From assembly GCA_018398815.1 (NCBI GenBank), contig CM031595.1, positions 143,966,540 through 144,030,539 on the forward strand: DNA of 64,000 nt. The letters run 5' to 3'. Both the position numbers and the translations under genes were made by a program. Shown here one piece after another: positions 1 through 31,600 of the stretch (the stretch's first letter is position 1; each line of letters begins with the position of its first letter). A model generated the notes under the pieces. It ran no database searches. It worked only from the letters and a program-made list of their open reading frames with translations, and was not told the DNA's origin. The stretch is from Conus ventricosus (taxonomy: Eukaryota > Mollusca > Gastropoda > Neogastropoda > Conidae).

Positions 1-975
1 AGTTGTGTTTTTCCTCATGATCCATTTTAGCCTCTGTTTGTGACATGTATGTTGACCTTATTGATATATCACATCTAAGGTCAGGCCAAATTACCATCAC
101 CATGTTTTGTTCTCTTGGCAAGCATGTTTATTATGATCTGGTTTATACATTACAATCTCTTCTGTTCAGCCTTTTTACTATAAACAGCCTCATTTCATTT
201 CCAATTTTTACTATAAGCTGCATAATCTTCTCTTGACAGGTATCTTCAAGATGATCTGGTTTAGAGATTCTCTTTTTAGCCCTAACAGTAGGTTGTTACT
301 GATGGTATACTGCTGTTTGTAAAGCTCCTCGTTTTAGCCTGGGCAACAGATTTTTAGTGTGTTTGTGTTGTTCCGCTTTATAAAAATGGAAATCTCTTCT
401 GTTCAGAACCCACAACAGGCACTGTTGTTTGTTTTTGTTTGACAGAGACGGAGTGACCATCACGTTTAAGGAGTGACCCATCACGTTTACATTTCAGCCA
501 TATCCCATAGGAATCCAAATTTTACTGTGACTGATAGAGAGAAAAAAATGCACTTGAATGAAAAAAAAAAATGCTGCTTGCTCAGGAGAAAAAGAAAAGA
601 TATATCTTGAGTAAGTACAAAAATACTCTGCACCATTTGGTAAGAACAACAACCCAAAAAAAGCTTCATAAAAAGAACGTTACACACTGCAGGGTTAAGA
701 AAGTTCACTGTTGAATAAAAAAAAAAATTTTCAGTTTCATAAACTTGAATGAAAAATGTAACATGCTTCAAATCAGTGTTAACCTTGTTCAGTCAGATAA
801 GATATACAGTACACTATTTACAACAAAATGTTACATGTATACAAAACAAACAAAAAAAGAAAAAAAAAAGGGGGGGGGGGGGGGGGGGAAGAAGAAAGTG
901 TTCATTGCATACATGGACCCTTTCCATAAGAAAAGATCAATGTTGGAAAAGTAGCATGGAGTGGATGTGTTGCAG
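1..975. other. Intron/upstream non-coding sequence of the TOM1-like gene
   Basis: AT-rich sequence with no recognisable coding segment or transposon. It ends in an acceptor (ttgcag) at 970-975. It holds an A-rich run followed by 19 consecutive G (870-888). Small open frames here have no family resemblance. Confidence 0.5.
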
Positions 976-19472
<18,497 letters not shown>

Positions 19473-20757
19473 ACTGCAGGTCACCCTCCATGTCTGTGGG
19501 TAGAAGAGTGTTCTGGAAAGTGTACATTGAACGGTTAACGTTGTATTGAGGGAGTTCAGTGCTTTGCTATGTTTGTGTCACATGATCAGTCGAGGAAGAT
19601 GTTGGATTCTGGGGTTCTCTTGTTTGTTTCATTAGCCATACATTTTGGTTGTTATTGTAGTGTTGTTTATAGAAAGGAGGCTTTTTCCCCATTTATTTTT
19701 TCATGCTTTTTGTTTTTGTGTGTATCTGTATGTAATGTCTTTTTCCCTTTTTAATGTGTTACAAAAGGACATGCAGTTAAATTTTTCAGGTCATCTGTCA
19801 ACAGTCTCAGTGATTCCATCTCGATTGACCTTTTCGGATCCTCTTCCCCCCCCCCCCCCCCCCCCCTTCACCTCTCCCCCCGCTTCCCCGCCGCCCCTTT
19901 GCCTTCCTCAAGATGATAGTGTTTTCATTTTTGTCGTTGTGCTTTTAGTGTTTTTTTTAATCAGAGGTGGTGTTTGAAAAAAAAAGTATGAGGTTTCCCA
20001 TAATTTTTTGTACTTGTCAAACTTTAAAATTTTTGCAAGAGGGTTGTTGTGGTTGTCTTTTCAGGTTTTTGCTTTTTTTTTTCTTTTATTGTGTAGTTCT
20101 TTTCTTTCATTTTTTTTTTTTACTTTTTCTTTGTGCAGGCTGCAGATTTTTTTTTTCTTATTTTTTGTTTTACTTGTTAAAGCTACTGTTAGGCATCATA
20201 CTGTTGCAATATAAAATTTCTTTGCAAGTAATGGCCAGTTTGCCAACTCTGTTTGTCGCAGTTTTTTAGCAAAGACATAGTGAGATGCCTTAGCAGAAAT
20301 GTCCTACACTTGTGGCCCCAGGAAGAAGTGTAACACTCGTATCATTCAGTGCCCAAATGCTGACTAAGGCTCTTTGCACATACTAGTAAAAGTCAACACA
20401 TGCACACACCCTATATTCACTTAAAAAAGAACATCTTGTTTGTATATATGATTATAGGGGTTTTTGTCAACAAAGTGTGTGGTATTTTTCGTTTCCAGTT
20501 TTCTTTGAAATCCTGTCAGATTGTATCAAAGTTGGGAAAAATTTTATACAGTACACAAACATGGTAGGAACCCTGTGTCACAGTATCTTAAATTTTTTGC
20601 ATTGATCTGTGGTCATATGTTTGGTATCTTGCAAGCATATTTGGTTTATGGTGCTGATTTTTAAAAGTGATAAATTGTCAACATTTCCCGTGCAAGTGAT
20701 ACGTGATAGTTTTCCAGAATGTTTGTGAGTGCGCACATGCTAGGCATATCTTTGTGG

Positions 20758-20797
<40 letters not shown>

Positions 20798-22046
20798 GGT
20801 GAATTCTTTTCCATCTACAGTGTGATTTATCTTAATGTATGCATAGTCATAAAGGTAGGAAACATCAGTCTGCAACAGCAAGGACCTTGTTTCCATCTAA
20901 CCAATGAAACTACGGGGGTTCTGACCTGTTCTTTACTGTTGAGTCTTTGCCATCACACTGTGTGTACACAGTCTTTGCCATCACACTGTGGGTGCACTGT
21001 CCTAGACCTGGTTGGCCTGCTGCATAAGTCTTCTGCTGTGATCCGGGTCCTGGTTCAGTCCCTGCTTGTGACAGCCTCGTAAGATCTTTTTTTTTCTTTT
21101 TTTGTTGTTGAGAAGGTCTGGCAGCCCCCAACCCTGTCTAAGTTTTTTGAGGCCATAAACAAGGTCATTTGTGGACGCATGCATCAAATATTTCACACAC
21201 ATTACATAACATTTTATGACCGGTCTGAGGGATGATACCACTCACTTTGTACATAAGAAATACATGTTGGCTGTGTCATGCTTAGACAAGATACTAGAAA
21301 ACAGAATCTTGGTGCTAAGATTCAAAAAGGTCACACTTGCAAAATCTGTCCAATGAACCTCAGAAACTTAGCGTTTGGGAAAGGGAAAAAGATGACAAAT
21401 TATGAGCCAAGGAAAAGATTACGCTTGATGCGAAGGACAGACGGGAAAGAGGGAGAAAAACAGAAAAAGCATCTAAGACTTACGAGCTTTTTCCCGTATT
21501 TTTTATTTGCCTGATCCGGGATAGGGTATAACTATAAGACATAAGGATGGGTGAAGAGAGAGACATGGTCTGCATCTGGGAACCAGTGTTAAGACCTTTT
21601 CTCCTCTAGCAGTATCTAAAGAACTGGTCAGCCAGTTGTGAAACTATTTTTAAAGTGAAACAATCCTTTTGGGGCAGTGCACTGGTGTAACTGTTCAGTG
21701 AGGTGTTGGGGTCACTAAAACCAGAAAATACATCCAAACATTGTTTGCTTTCCGTTAACGTTTGTCTTGAGAATGACCTCCAAGAGTTGTCAACAGGCGT
21801 GCAGGCAAAGTTTGATATTGCATTACGCAACATTTTGTTTTGTTTTGTTTTGTTTTTTATTTTGGAAAAAAAACAAAAACTTTTCCGGCGAAAGTGGGTG
21901 ACTAAACAGATGTAACCAATCTCAGATATTTGTGAACTGCATCAGTGTCCTTATTTTACCCCTTAAACTTTGTTGGGTTTGTTTTATTTTGTTGAATGAT
22001 TACACCTGTTAAGTCAACAGCTGTGATTTCCAAGACATGTACGATA
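19473..22046 (+). other. Presumed 3' UTR/downstream region of the TOM1-like gene
   Basis: T-rich sequence with a 21-C run (19846-19866), long T runs (20070-20160) and (TG)n (20759-20793). A possible tRNA-like SINE head (GGTTCAGTCCC B-box-like, about 21050) lies at 20990-21090. The transcript end is not defined; AATAAA occurs later at 24297-24302. Confidence 0.4.
20759..20793. repeat. (TG)n microsatellite
   Basis: 17 TG dinucleotides. Confidence 0.98.
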
Positions 22047-22616
22047 CAAGGGCCCTTCGATGTGTAAGGTGAATTGGTCCTATATAAGGACTTTAGTACA
22101 GGTAGAAGCTTACCTTTTTGTTTATTTTTTCTACGTACTCTCCATTCTGCCAACACATGTTTGCCATCGGTGTACGAGTTTGTGTATGCCTTTTTTTCAA
22201 CTGTTTTGATCATGGCTGGAGTTCTCACTCTCACCTCTGTAGGCCTGCCTGGCCTGTCTTCGTCTCGAACACTGCTCCGGGCCCCTTTTCTGAATAATTT
22301 AGCCCATTTGGGAAGACTTTTTTTTTTGGCTGAAAAATGCTGTTCCATACACAGCAGCTTTTTCTGTGAATTTCACTTGGTTTGCACTGTTCAGCTACCA
22401 AAAAATTGAAATTTCTGATCTCTGTTCAGTCCTACAGTATGTTTCTTGGTCGGCCATTTGTATAATCTGAAAACCGAAAACAAAAATATAAAACATAATG
22501 AGACAAAATAAATAAATGATAGCAAAAACAGTAAAAGAAAAAAAAAAGTAAACTTGCATCTGTATTTATGTGTCCTTACATAGGACAATTCACCTTATTT
22601 GATTGAATGGCCCTCG
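22047..22616 (-). mobile_element. Internally deleted mariner/Tc1-like element
   Basis: About 44-bp inverted termini: 22047-22090 starts CAAGGGCCCTTCGATG, and 22573-22616 reads, in reverse, CGAGGGCCATTCAATC. Both continue into a shared AAGGTGAATTG block. TA dinucleotides flank both ends (22045-22046, 22617-22618), as in Tc1/mariner insertion. Between them a minus-strand remnant encodes the helix-turn-helix part of a transposase. At 570 bp it is less than half the length of an autonomous mariner and lacks the DDE/D catalytic core. Confidence 0.82.
22110..22348 (-). pseudogene. Mariner transposase N-terminal remnant
   Basis: The minus-strand frame contains WAKLFRKGARSSV then DEDRPGRPTEV, the linker after the second helix-turn-helix of mariner-type transposases (family pattern DExRxGRP). 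The frame soon leaves homology and no catalytic Asp triad is present. Confidence 0.7.
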
Positions 22617-22618
22617 TA

Positions 22619-25600
22619 TCGGGGAAAATTGAGGACTAGCGGACTGAGCGCATTGTGTTGCTGTGTCTGCAAGCTATCAGACATGACGGGGGCCCCAGTG
22701 CCTGTGCTGTTGCAGATTGCTGTTCCAGAATTCCACAGAACAGGGGCCATAGGTTGATCTATTCAAATTTTCAGCCATTTTTTGAAAATGGATTGGAGAG
22801 GTGCTTGTGAGAATGAGGGATGTGGGCAAAGGGGTTAAAAATCACAGGCTTAAGGTATAAGTTTTAACATTACTTTCATGATTCCATCCTTCTACTTGTG
22901 AAATCTTAAAAAATTATTTTTAGAGCAGAAGGTACTTTTTTACAGCAAAATATTTGCTATCGTGCAATGCTGGTTAGAAGGCAAATTATAGGTTGGGAAA
23001 CTTCTTTTTCAAAGAAGTTCAGACAAGTAAGCACATATTTTACTCATTAGATGTTGGATTTCATCCACCCGTTTTAAAAAGTTTGATCCCTTCTGTCCTT
23101 TTACATGGTTGTGCACGTATGTGTGAAATTGTTCAACTGAATTGGGTTTTGAGCCAGGTGAGAAATAGTTCCATGGTTAAGCATGTATGCGTCTTTCCAT
23201 TCCCTTGGTTCTGTTTTCCTTTGTCCCACCATGTTCTTGTGATAGATTTGTTGACTTCAGAGACCTGTTTGTTGTGCACACTGTTTTCACAACTGTTTGA
23301 GATCATTCGATTCCTGATCCTTTCCAACTTTGGGGTCTGCCTTACCCTTTTATATCATTCAATGGTCCACATATACTGTGTTTGCTCTAATATTTGAACT
23401 CTCAGGTGTGGGGTTTTTTTTGTGGTTTTTTTTTTGTTTTTGTTTTTTTTTTTTTTTTTAAATTTAGTTATTTTTAAAAAGATTGTTTCCTGTATCCATA
23501 TGAAGGGGGGGGAGAAAAAAAGTATAATAGGGGAAAACGTGCATTAGCATTCGTCGCAGGTGGAAAGATTTTTGTTTGATCGATTTCCATGTGAACGGGG
23601 AAAACTTACATATATGAGTTTTAAAATTACAGCACACATGTTTACATGGAAATTTCCCCATTGCATGTGGCAGGTTGACATCTCTCACTAGAATCAGAAA
23701 TTTTAACTAAAAAAATGGTCCAGAGTAACTGCAAGCTTTTTCACCAAGTCATTTTCAGTAAGGTTGTTGGGGCTGCAAGCAAAAGACTTTTTTTTTTATA
23801 GGAACTGGACAAGTTGAGTGCTTTCCTTTTATCTCGTAAGGAAGGGTCACTCTGTGATCACAGGAAGGGACATTGGTATGGCTTGTATTCTTTCCATTTT
23901 TTTTAACGTTTTCCATTTTCAATTCAACTTCAATTACAAGGTTGAATTTTCAAGAGGGGAAAAAACACATTTTGGCAAATATTGATACCGCTTTTGTTAT
24001 AGTGATCTAAATAATGTCTCTTTGAATTAGTTTCATTGTGAACAATTGCAGATGCTTGTGGTTGTTTTCCCCTTTTTCATCTTCTGCCTTTATTTTGATG
24101 GTTCTGAAAAACAGTGAAAGAGACCAGTCCTGTCTTACGTACAGAGCAATTTTGCTGTCCCCTGATTCTTTCTATTTTTTGCCATTGTTTCCTATGCTCA
24201 GTTATGCTGTCCATCTCTCTTGGTAAGGAAAATGATGTTTGATATCTGAACATTTTAGATGTTGTTCTGGTCAGACATTGCAATGTTAATGTTGACAATA
24301 AAACTGAGCCAGTACATGGTCCATTTTCTTTCTTTTGCTTTTTCGCTACAACCTTAAATGTTCATATACATTACCTCTGTTATTGATATATTAGTGATGG
24401 TTTCCCTCAGGTCTGCTTTTTAAGGTAAAAAATGATATTTCTAGAACTCTTTGAGATGAGTTGTTTGTACATTTCATGATTGTATGATACAATTTGATTT
24501 CCCTGAGTGTTTTCCTTTTGCCACAAGAAATCTTACAAGAAATAGTAACATTCTGGCTCATGAAAAGGCCACTTGTGAAAGTCTCATCAATATCTGCCAT
24601 TGAAAATCTTAACTGCAGAATTCATAACAATATCTGCAGGTTAGAAGTTGTTTTTTCTTTAAAACTTGAATTGTGGAGTCACAAAATCATGTTCATGTCT
24701 TAACAAGCACCTGTGGCTTTTTTTTCCCCAAAAGAGAAAGTTTTATTTGAATGTACTTAATCAGGCGTGTTAGCTCTCTTCCTTTTGGCAGATTTCAACT
24801 TTAATCATGCCTTTTCACCAGAATTCTTCTTTCTTGCAGAGGAAGCTGGAACCAGATGTCCCCTGGTATTTGCCCATTCATACATTCTAAATACAACTCT
24901 GTCAGTACTTTCACACCATTGAACAACTGTCTCTGCCTCTGCTCGTCCTATCTTCCCAATTTTTGTTTTGTTTTGTTTTTTAATCCTTGCCAAGTCCCAT
25001 ATATGCAGCCAGCTGTGGTTCTGGCACTTGGGTGAACTAACCCTCAGGAGGGGAACAAATGCCTGTTCAGAACCTGCAAGCAGATCTATGGCTGACTTAA
25101 CTTGCCAAACTTGTGAATTTCCAACCTCAGCTCTTCTGATCCCTAAACTTGTTTGGAATGCTCAGATATATGAATGACAGACATTAAAGGAAGAAGAAAA
25201 GGAAACAATGGATAAAGGGAGAGAAGGTAAAATGGAACATTACTAAACCTAAGTTAATGGTTAAGTGACGAGAAGTGCAAGTACTGGTTTTAACTACTTT
25301 TGTTGAATTAAGTGCACAGAATGGAAATTATATGGGGGAAAAAAACAGCTGAAATAAGCATCTTGTACAGTGAGTTAGCTTGCCTGCTAATTGTCACCAA
25401 AAGTATTGTACTTAGTTTTACAATAAATTTGTTCAGTCGGAGTAGTTTTTGGCACGTTTGTTTTGCTTGATCTTTGTTTCTTATCTTTACTTTTAATTAG
25501 TACAATCGGTCACAAGAGTGGCTAAATAGACTGGATCTGTTGAGCATCCCAGGAGAAACTTCAAGGACTAATTTGTTATTGGCCATCTATGGAAAGGAAA

Positions 25601-26718
25601 CAGAAAAAAATCCAGAAGCTGTTGGTTGTTCTTGTGTGATGCAGAAGCCGCTGTTGTCATAATGTGATTGCAGAAATGGAAATATATATGTTGCTTTCTG
25701 TGTATTTGACAGAGTCATCAGATGTGAAAGCATTGTCTACTGGTGCATAATTTCCTGTTTTGTATTGAACGATTTTGGACAATGGTGAGACAGACTTGCA
25801 GGATGAGATGAGTTCAGTGTTTTGTTTTCTTGTATGTGTGTGTTTCATTACGCTTTTGATCCTTTGAAACTGAACAAGTGATATCCAAGTATACGCAGTT
25901 TTATATCACGGTTATATGGTTGTGTTGTAAATCCAGGTTTGTCTGGTATCAATTCTGAGTCATGTTTGACTTACGATTTCAGATCTTCATGATTTGGATC
26001 ACTTGTGAACAGTTGACAGACGTGTATTCATATTTCTCAAGAGGTGTCAGTCTCTGGCTTGAATTAAAGTGACACTTGTGCTTTTGTTGTTTATGAAGTG
26101 AAGCATAATTAAGGTCTTCTTTCCAGCCTTAGTCTGCAGTCCTTGTGTTTGGTATGGTAAAGAATGTAGCTGTACCTACGGGCTTAATTTATATTGAGTA
26201 TGGTGTCTTTTTCTGCATAATGCATCTTTATCTGCTACTGCTTTCAAGGTGTAGGAAGAAGATTTTTTGTTCTGGTTAATTTGTATATACCCAATGCATG
26301 TGATTATGTCTGTGATTTTTAGCTGCAGACCTTATTTAATCAAACCTAATTGTGTTACAGTTCAGCAGCACTGTAACCTCTTACTGCCAACAGAATGCTA
26401 CCAGTCTGTACCAAAGTCACTGTCAGACTTTCAAAACAGTGCAGTAAAGCCATTTACCAGTTGTTTCCCTTACCTTTTAGAAGTTTTGATGCTTTGATAC
26501 GGGATCAGGTGGTTCATCCAATTTGTAATAAGCCATGCAGGTGTGGCAGAGAGTTAAGTTTTGAAGATACCAGACGGGCACTTATTCCATATGTGAGTGT
26601 ACACTTCAAGTCCACTTAAGTGGCAATGCATTGCATGCAAAGTTTTCCATTGTTTTTCAAAACTGCTCATTTTCAATTTCAAAACAAAGTAACCCTGGCA
26701 GAAAATGAAGCAAAATTT
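22619..26718. other. Non-coding region downstream of the TOM1-like gene
   Basis: T-rich sequence. A polyadenylation-type AATAAA lies at 24297-24302 within 'gacaataaaactgagcc'. Homopolymer T runs near 23410-23460. No coding exon, transposon termini or tandem array supported. Confidence 0.45.
24297..24302 (+). promoter_or_regulatory. Candidate polyadenylation signal for the TOM1-like gene
   Basis: AATAAA on the coding strand 4.8 kb after the stop codon. Other A-rich hexamers exist, so this is one candidate only. A 3' end near 30.1 kb is also possible from the composition asymmetry. Confidence 0.3.
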
Positions 26719-26832
26719 AGAAAGAACGAGAAACGACTTTTCTTCTCGTATTTGGCACAAAATGGCTGTTGGATGAGAACCAACAGCCATTTTGCCCTGG
26801 AAATGAGAAGATAAGTGGTTTCTCGTTCTTCG
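26719..26832. repeat. Foldback (near-palindromic) repeat
   Basis: Arms of about 52 bp separated by a 7-base loop (26773-26779). The inner 15 bp (CAAAATGGCTGTTGG and its complement) pair perfectly; the outer part (GAACGAGAAA..ACTT.TCTTCTC) pairs with a few mismatches. This is a MITE-like foldback or the end of a larger repeat. Confidence 0.85.
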
Positions 26833-26864
26833 TTTTCACTGTCCTAAATGTTGTTTGTTTTTGC

Positions 26865-26890
26865 CTGAAGAAGACCCAAGGTCGAAATGC
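26865..26890 (+). ncRNA. Hammerhead-core-like motif (tentative)
   Basis: CTGAAGA, then a short GACC/GGTC stem with a small loop, then GAAA. This resembles the CUGANGA...GAAA core of minimal hammerhead ribozymes known from Penelope-like and other retroelements. The expected closing stems I and III are not evident, so it may be chance or a decayed copy. Confidence 0.2.
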
Positions 26891-26899
26891 GTTGTGTTT

Positions 26900-28137
26900 T
26901 GTCCTGTAATCTGTTTGTCTGTGTCCTTGGCAGTAACTAACCCCTCTTCTTTATAAATTTTGCTCATTTTCAGTTAGGCAGGATCAAAATGGATAAGTCA
27001 CCTCCATTGTTTCTGTTCCACAAGACTTACGAATCAGATGTTGCCACTATGAAGGGGATATTGTCCCTTAGCAAATAACCACTGAAAGATAGGTGAAGAT
27101 GGTCTTGTAACATATTAATTCTTAGAATTCTTTATTCCTCCCATCAAGACAAGATCACTGATACTGAAGTACGAAACACAGTCCCACACCATGAGTTTCA
27201 GACTACATGCTGAAGAATCGCACAACACGCCCATGAATTCTGGTTGCCATTTTTTTAGGGGACTTTCACCCAGTTAGCCTGCATGTTCTCTGGATCAGTC
27301 ATCACTTCATCTCCAAAAAGATGTATATCCAGAGAGCATTCTCAGACCAGTGCCATCTTGCCTGACACCAGTTTCTGTTGCGCTGTCTGTTTGCCTCCCT
27401 GATCACCTCTTTCACAGATCTTTAAAATTCCATCAAAGTTTTTTTTGGTTTTTCTTTTATTAATGATGTTTCTCTTGGCACAGTTCTGGAAGATTTCAAA
27501 CCAGTCATGGTGTTGAATTCATCAGCATGTCTTTCTGTGATCCATGGCGATAAGCCTAGAAAGTGTTTAAGGAGGGCAGTTTGTGATTTTGTATCTAGGA
27601 TCACAGCCCGAGTTTGTGACCCCAGCTTTGCTCTGATCCAGTCTAGTGAAATCATTTCAAAACTTTTGAACCAGCCCTTTCAGATCTTTGAAATCTCTCG
27701 CGTCTGTTTAGCTGGCCTTCGTTAAATAATATCAACTTTTCTTTATCATCAATCAGATTCTTAGTGTGCTTTCCCGTATGGTCCCAAACACAAAATGAAA
27801 ATCCCTGAAAATCTCCAGGCCCAGACGTCTGCTTTTTCCACCCCCAAAAAAATGTTGTATTAACATAACGTTTTGCAGCGCTTGTACTACTGATAGCAAC
27901 AAAAAATTTACAACATTGATTAAAGAACATGAGGTGTCAGCATGTTTAGTGTACTTAGTCATGAAAGTGTGACAGTGAATTGGCATGAGGTTTTACAAAT
28001 GTGTACATTATTTACAGCTGTCTAGCTATCTTTAGGTATCGGAAATTCAAAACCCATCTGAATCAGTTGTGCTCATTTGCTCATAAAGAACAGTGATCAA
28101 GTTTGTGGAACATCTTAAACTTTTGTTATTTTGACTA
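26900..28137. other. Non-coding sequence, nothing recognised
   Basis: Mixed-composition sequence. Reading frames around 27430-27720 have no recognisable family features. Confidence 0.4.
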
Positions 28138-29220
28138 GGGTAAACTGTTACAATTTCGGCCACTTCAGGCAGCGTCGCTACGTTCTGGCTTGCCGCGGCA
28201 AGTGGAAGCAGTCTACGAGAGTATTTTTAGATACTCTGATATGATTGGCCATTTACCGAGAGCTTCGACCATACCATTCGATGCTAACTCATGAATATTC
28301 ATCAGGGAATGACTCAAACCAACGTAGGGGTGTTTGTGACAATTTCGGCCCCCCTCAATACAATTTCGACCACGTCGTGAATACAATTTCGTCCAAAGGC
28401 AAAGAGTAGCAATCACACCACTGTGTAGTTACGACAAAAAAGTTTAAAACAGCTATTCTTCTGCCTTTTTTCTTTGATTGATAGGCATAATATTAGGTTT
28501 ATATGTGCATCGACTTGTTTGTGTGAATACATTGAAATTTATGTAGGCCTAGCAGTTAAAAAAAAAAATAATAATAATAAAAAAAATAATAAATGGTCAG
28601 TGGGGGCTGCTTTTTTTAGCTTGGATATAATTATTCTGACATGTTTCCATTAACGGTAGGGTGTGTATAATACAATAAACATGCCATAGGGCCGCCTACG
28701 CTGGGCCTAGTAGACTTGAAGTGCTGTCTGTTGACAACATGGCAAGGGGTGGACGAAATTGCATACAGTACCTCTTTCCCTATCATACAATTTCGTCCAC
28801 CCAAAGGAGTGTTAATTACATGTGATTACTTTCATTTAAAGTAAAAGTAAAGTCAGATTTGTGAAAATTATTCATTTAAACGACATTCCTTTATAGATCA
28901 TGCACATATTCAAGAGAAAAAACACTTTACTCACAAGTTTCAGTGCATACGTGATTCTGCTCGGTTCGCCGGTTCTGGGTGCCAGACTGGTTCCAGAGAG
29001 ACGCCTTGAAGTGGGTCAAAATTTTCGCGCCTGCTGCGGAAAGCTAATTATAGTAAATGCTTCTAGGTTATGTTTATTTTTGGCATCCGGATTTCTCCGA
29101 GGGTTTACGCGGCTTGGACGAGTTTACTTTCAAGGGGTAGGAAAGGGTTGTGGTTTTAAAGTGAGTGACCTGACCAACTGGTCGAAATTGCATGGGGGCC
29201 GAAATTGTAACGGTGTACCC
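28138..29220. mobile_element. MITE-like DNA transposon with TA target duplication
   Basis: 24-bp inverted termini GGGTAAACTGTTACAATTTC(GGCC) at 28138 and the complement ending at 29220, with 22 of 24 matches, each flanked by TA (28136-28137 and 29221-29222). Eight copies of (A/G)CAATTTCGNCC occur inside in both orientations. The only long frame (28900-29223) has no transposase features. 1083 bp, non-autonomous. The TA duplication is compatible with Tc1/mariner-type mobilisation, but the family is unidentified. Confidence 0.82.
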
Positions 29221-29222
29221 TA

Positions 29223-30200
29223 ACTCAATTTATAGGGTCTTATCCAAAGTACAATAATTTGAAGATGGGAGAATTGTTGCTGTTCACAAGCATTACAGTA
29301 AACTCACTTTAACTTAATATCTTGAATTAAAAATCATGAAAAAGAATCCTCTAGCATAAAACTTTTGGGCACCATGTCAGATATCCTTATTAGTGATATG
29401 GGAGAAGAAGCATGTATTTGACAAATTAGCTCTCTGAAAAGAAATAATGTTTGTCTTTACCACAATGTCCGTTTCATTTTTTGCTTGTATTTTGAAAGGT
29501 ATAGATTTGTCTGTTTTAGACAAAAGGCTTCATCTTTCCTAGGTCACTTGGCTTTTAGGTATTGGTTTTTAGTCATAGTTATGGACTTTTTTTTTCTACA
29601 GTCATCCTTGTTCAGCAGCTGTGATTCTTGTGCATTTTTTTAAAAGCAAGTGAGTATGTTCTGTCAGTGATCAACAAGTGTGCAATACTTACACATTCAC
29701 AGATGTGTTTGTAATGGTAGCCATCTGTGTACACTGAACAAATGTGTTGTTCACCTGTTGTTACTGTGAATGAAGAAAATTATGGATTTTCTTGATACCT
29801 GTCTCCAGTGAAGGAGGGTCGTGATAGCCCCTCACTTCTGTATGCCGTTGCTCAGTGCAAGTCAGTGCTCTTATTCTGTTTTCACCAGATTAAAGACTTT
29901 CATTCTTATACTGGGTTTGCCTCTTGGTGTCCAAGTCTGCAGGCATATGTGTCTCCACAATACTGCTGTAATGCCAATGCATACACAATTTTTACATCAC
30001 TTGATCAACTACCAACCCAAACGTGACTGCAGGTGATTAATTGACCAATCAGTCTTCATGAGCTTCCATAGCAGTGAGCTCTTTAAAAAAAAAATTATTA
30101 AAAAAAAAACCTTCCCAAAACTTTGAATCCCAGGATGAATTGCAGACAGCTGTAAGATTGCATAAAGGCAACAAGAGACAGGTCACTCAAGCATCAACAA
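29223..30200. other. Probable convergence zone of the two genes
   Basis: No coding features. It ends with an A-rich stretch at 30085-30112. Strand composition flips from T-rich to A-rich around here. Confidence 0.4.
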
Positions 30201-30229
30201 ACCAAGCTAGAAGCAAATGCTGAAATATA

Positions 30230-30236
30230 GTTTTAT
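30230..30236 (-). promoter_or_regulatory. Candidate distal polyadenylation signal of the NPHP3-like gene
   Basis: On the minus strand GAAATAAAAC reads AATAAA about 9 kb after the stop codon. A closer AATAAA exists on the minus strand near 38492. The choice is undecided. Confidence 0.25.
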
Positions 30237-30239
30237 TTC

Positions 30240-31600
30240 CACAGCAGCATGACTTGCGTAAGAAAATACAAAAAGAAATAGTAAAAAAAGTAAAACACTA
30301 ACAAAAACTTGATATTGTCTAAAACCATAGGCGGACGGATCTGAATACTGTAAGTATGCATTAACTGCATGACATAAAGAAAGAACAGGTGATGGTGAAT
30401 GCTTTAAAATATTCACACACACACACACACACACATTTTCTCTCTTATCAAAAGTCCAAAAACATTGTACCTTCAGCTTCACCTTCATTATATTTAAATG
30501 CAGCAATACAGTACAACTATGACTGCTTACAATGCAAGTTTGATGTTATTTTCCAGTTCTAAAACAGACATCACTTCACCATCATTAAAATGTTTAAGAT
30601 AAAACACTTGACTAAGAGACGCAATTGCTTTGTATTCGACTTCAATTTGGCATGGCACTGTCGCTGCATAGTCATCATAAAAGTTTTTGATGAAAATTCT
30701 TTCTCATACTTTTTCATAGGACGGTTCATGTTCTTCTGATAAGGGCGAGGCTATCAAGGCTTAATTATGTGCATATAAACACCCATGGCTTCCAATACAC
30801 ATCATTCACATTCATCACCAGTGAGGTCTCTACAATCCAGAAACATCAGCATTTATTATGCAATTGGTTGTATATGCAAGGTCGATAGATTTTAGTTTTA
30901 AAGACACAATACCCTGTTACATCTATCACTGCTTGTTAATCAACTGAATTCAATTCAATCAATCTTTTAAAAAAACTGAACAACTGTATAATGAGTGGCA
31001 ACAGATCTGCCTTGTTTGTTGTTAAATTGTTATACAAACTGTTAAAAAAGAATCCAGGAAAACAGATCTTCACACAACCTTTTTTCTTAAAGTTAATGAT
31101 AAATGCTAAATAAGCAAACAAATGAATGACATGATGCTTCACCACTGGTAATGTCATTGTGGATAAAGTTTATCTTAAATCCGAAATTAAAAATTCTTGT
31201 ATCAAGACAACCACTCAAAACACTGCAACAATTACCACCATCAAGTGTTAATATTTATTTTGTTTGTGATGAATGTTCACCACTGTAACAAGGTCAAGGT
31301 CATCATCTAAAGCGCCATAATAAACGTCAGTATGCCTGAACAAATCGCTATCTCTGCAGTTCTTCAAGACTACCATTGATGCCACTTCTGATCAATATAG
31401 AGTATTGACCATATATCAATGGATCTATGCTTGTGTGATCTGTGCTGTGTTAGTCTTGGCTACACAGAGCGTGTCAGGACGAAACGGACTTTATAGAAAG
31501 GACAGACATGTCTTCATGCTTTATATAACACATCAAACCTAAAAACAAAGAAAATGACTAGCATACTGCAACACAGAAATTCTGACATAAAATTAAAGCA
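30240..31600. other. A-rich non-coding sequence
   Basis: Includes a short (AC)n at 30415-30434. No coding or transposon features seen. Confidence 0.45.

Noticed and set aside
27422..27725. Overlapping frames on both strands as a gene
   Set aside because: No conserved motif on either strand, no convincing splice sites, and composition like the surrounding non-coding DNA.
28900..29223. 107-aa frame in the MITE as a transposase
   Set aside because: No DNA-binding or catalytic motif, and it runs into the terminal inverted repeat.
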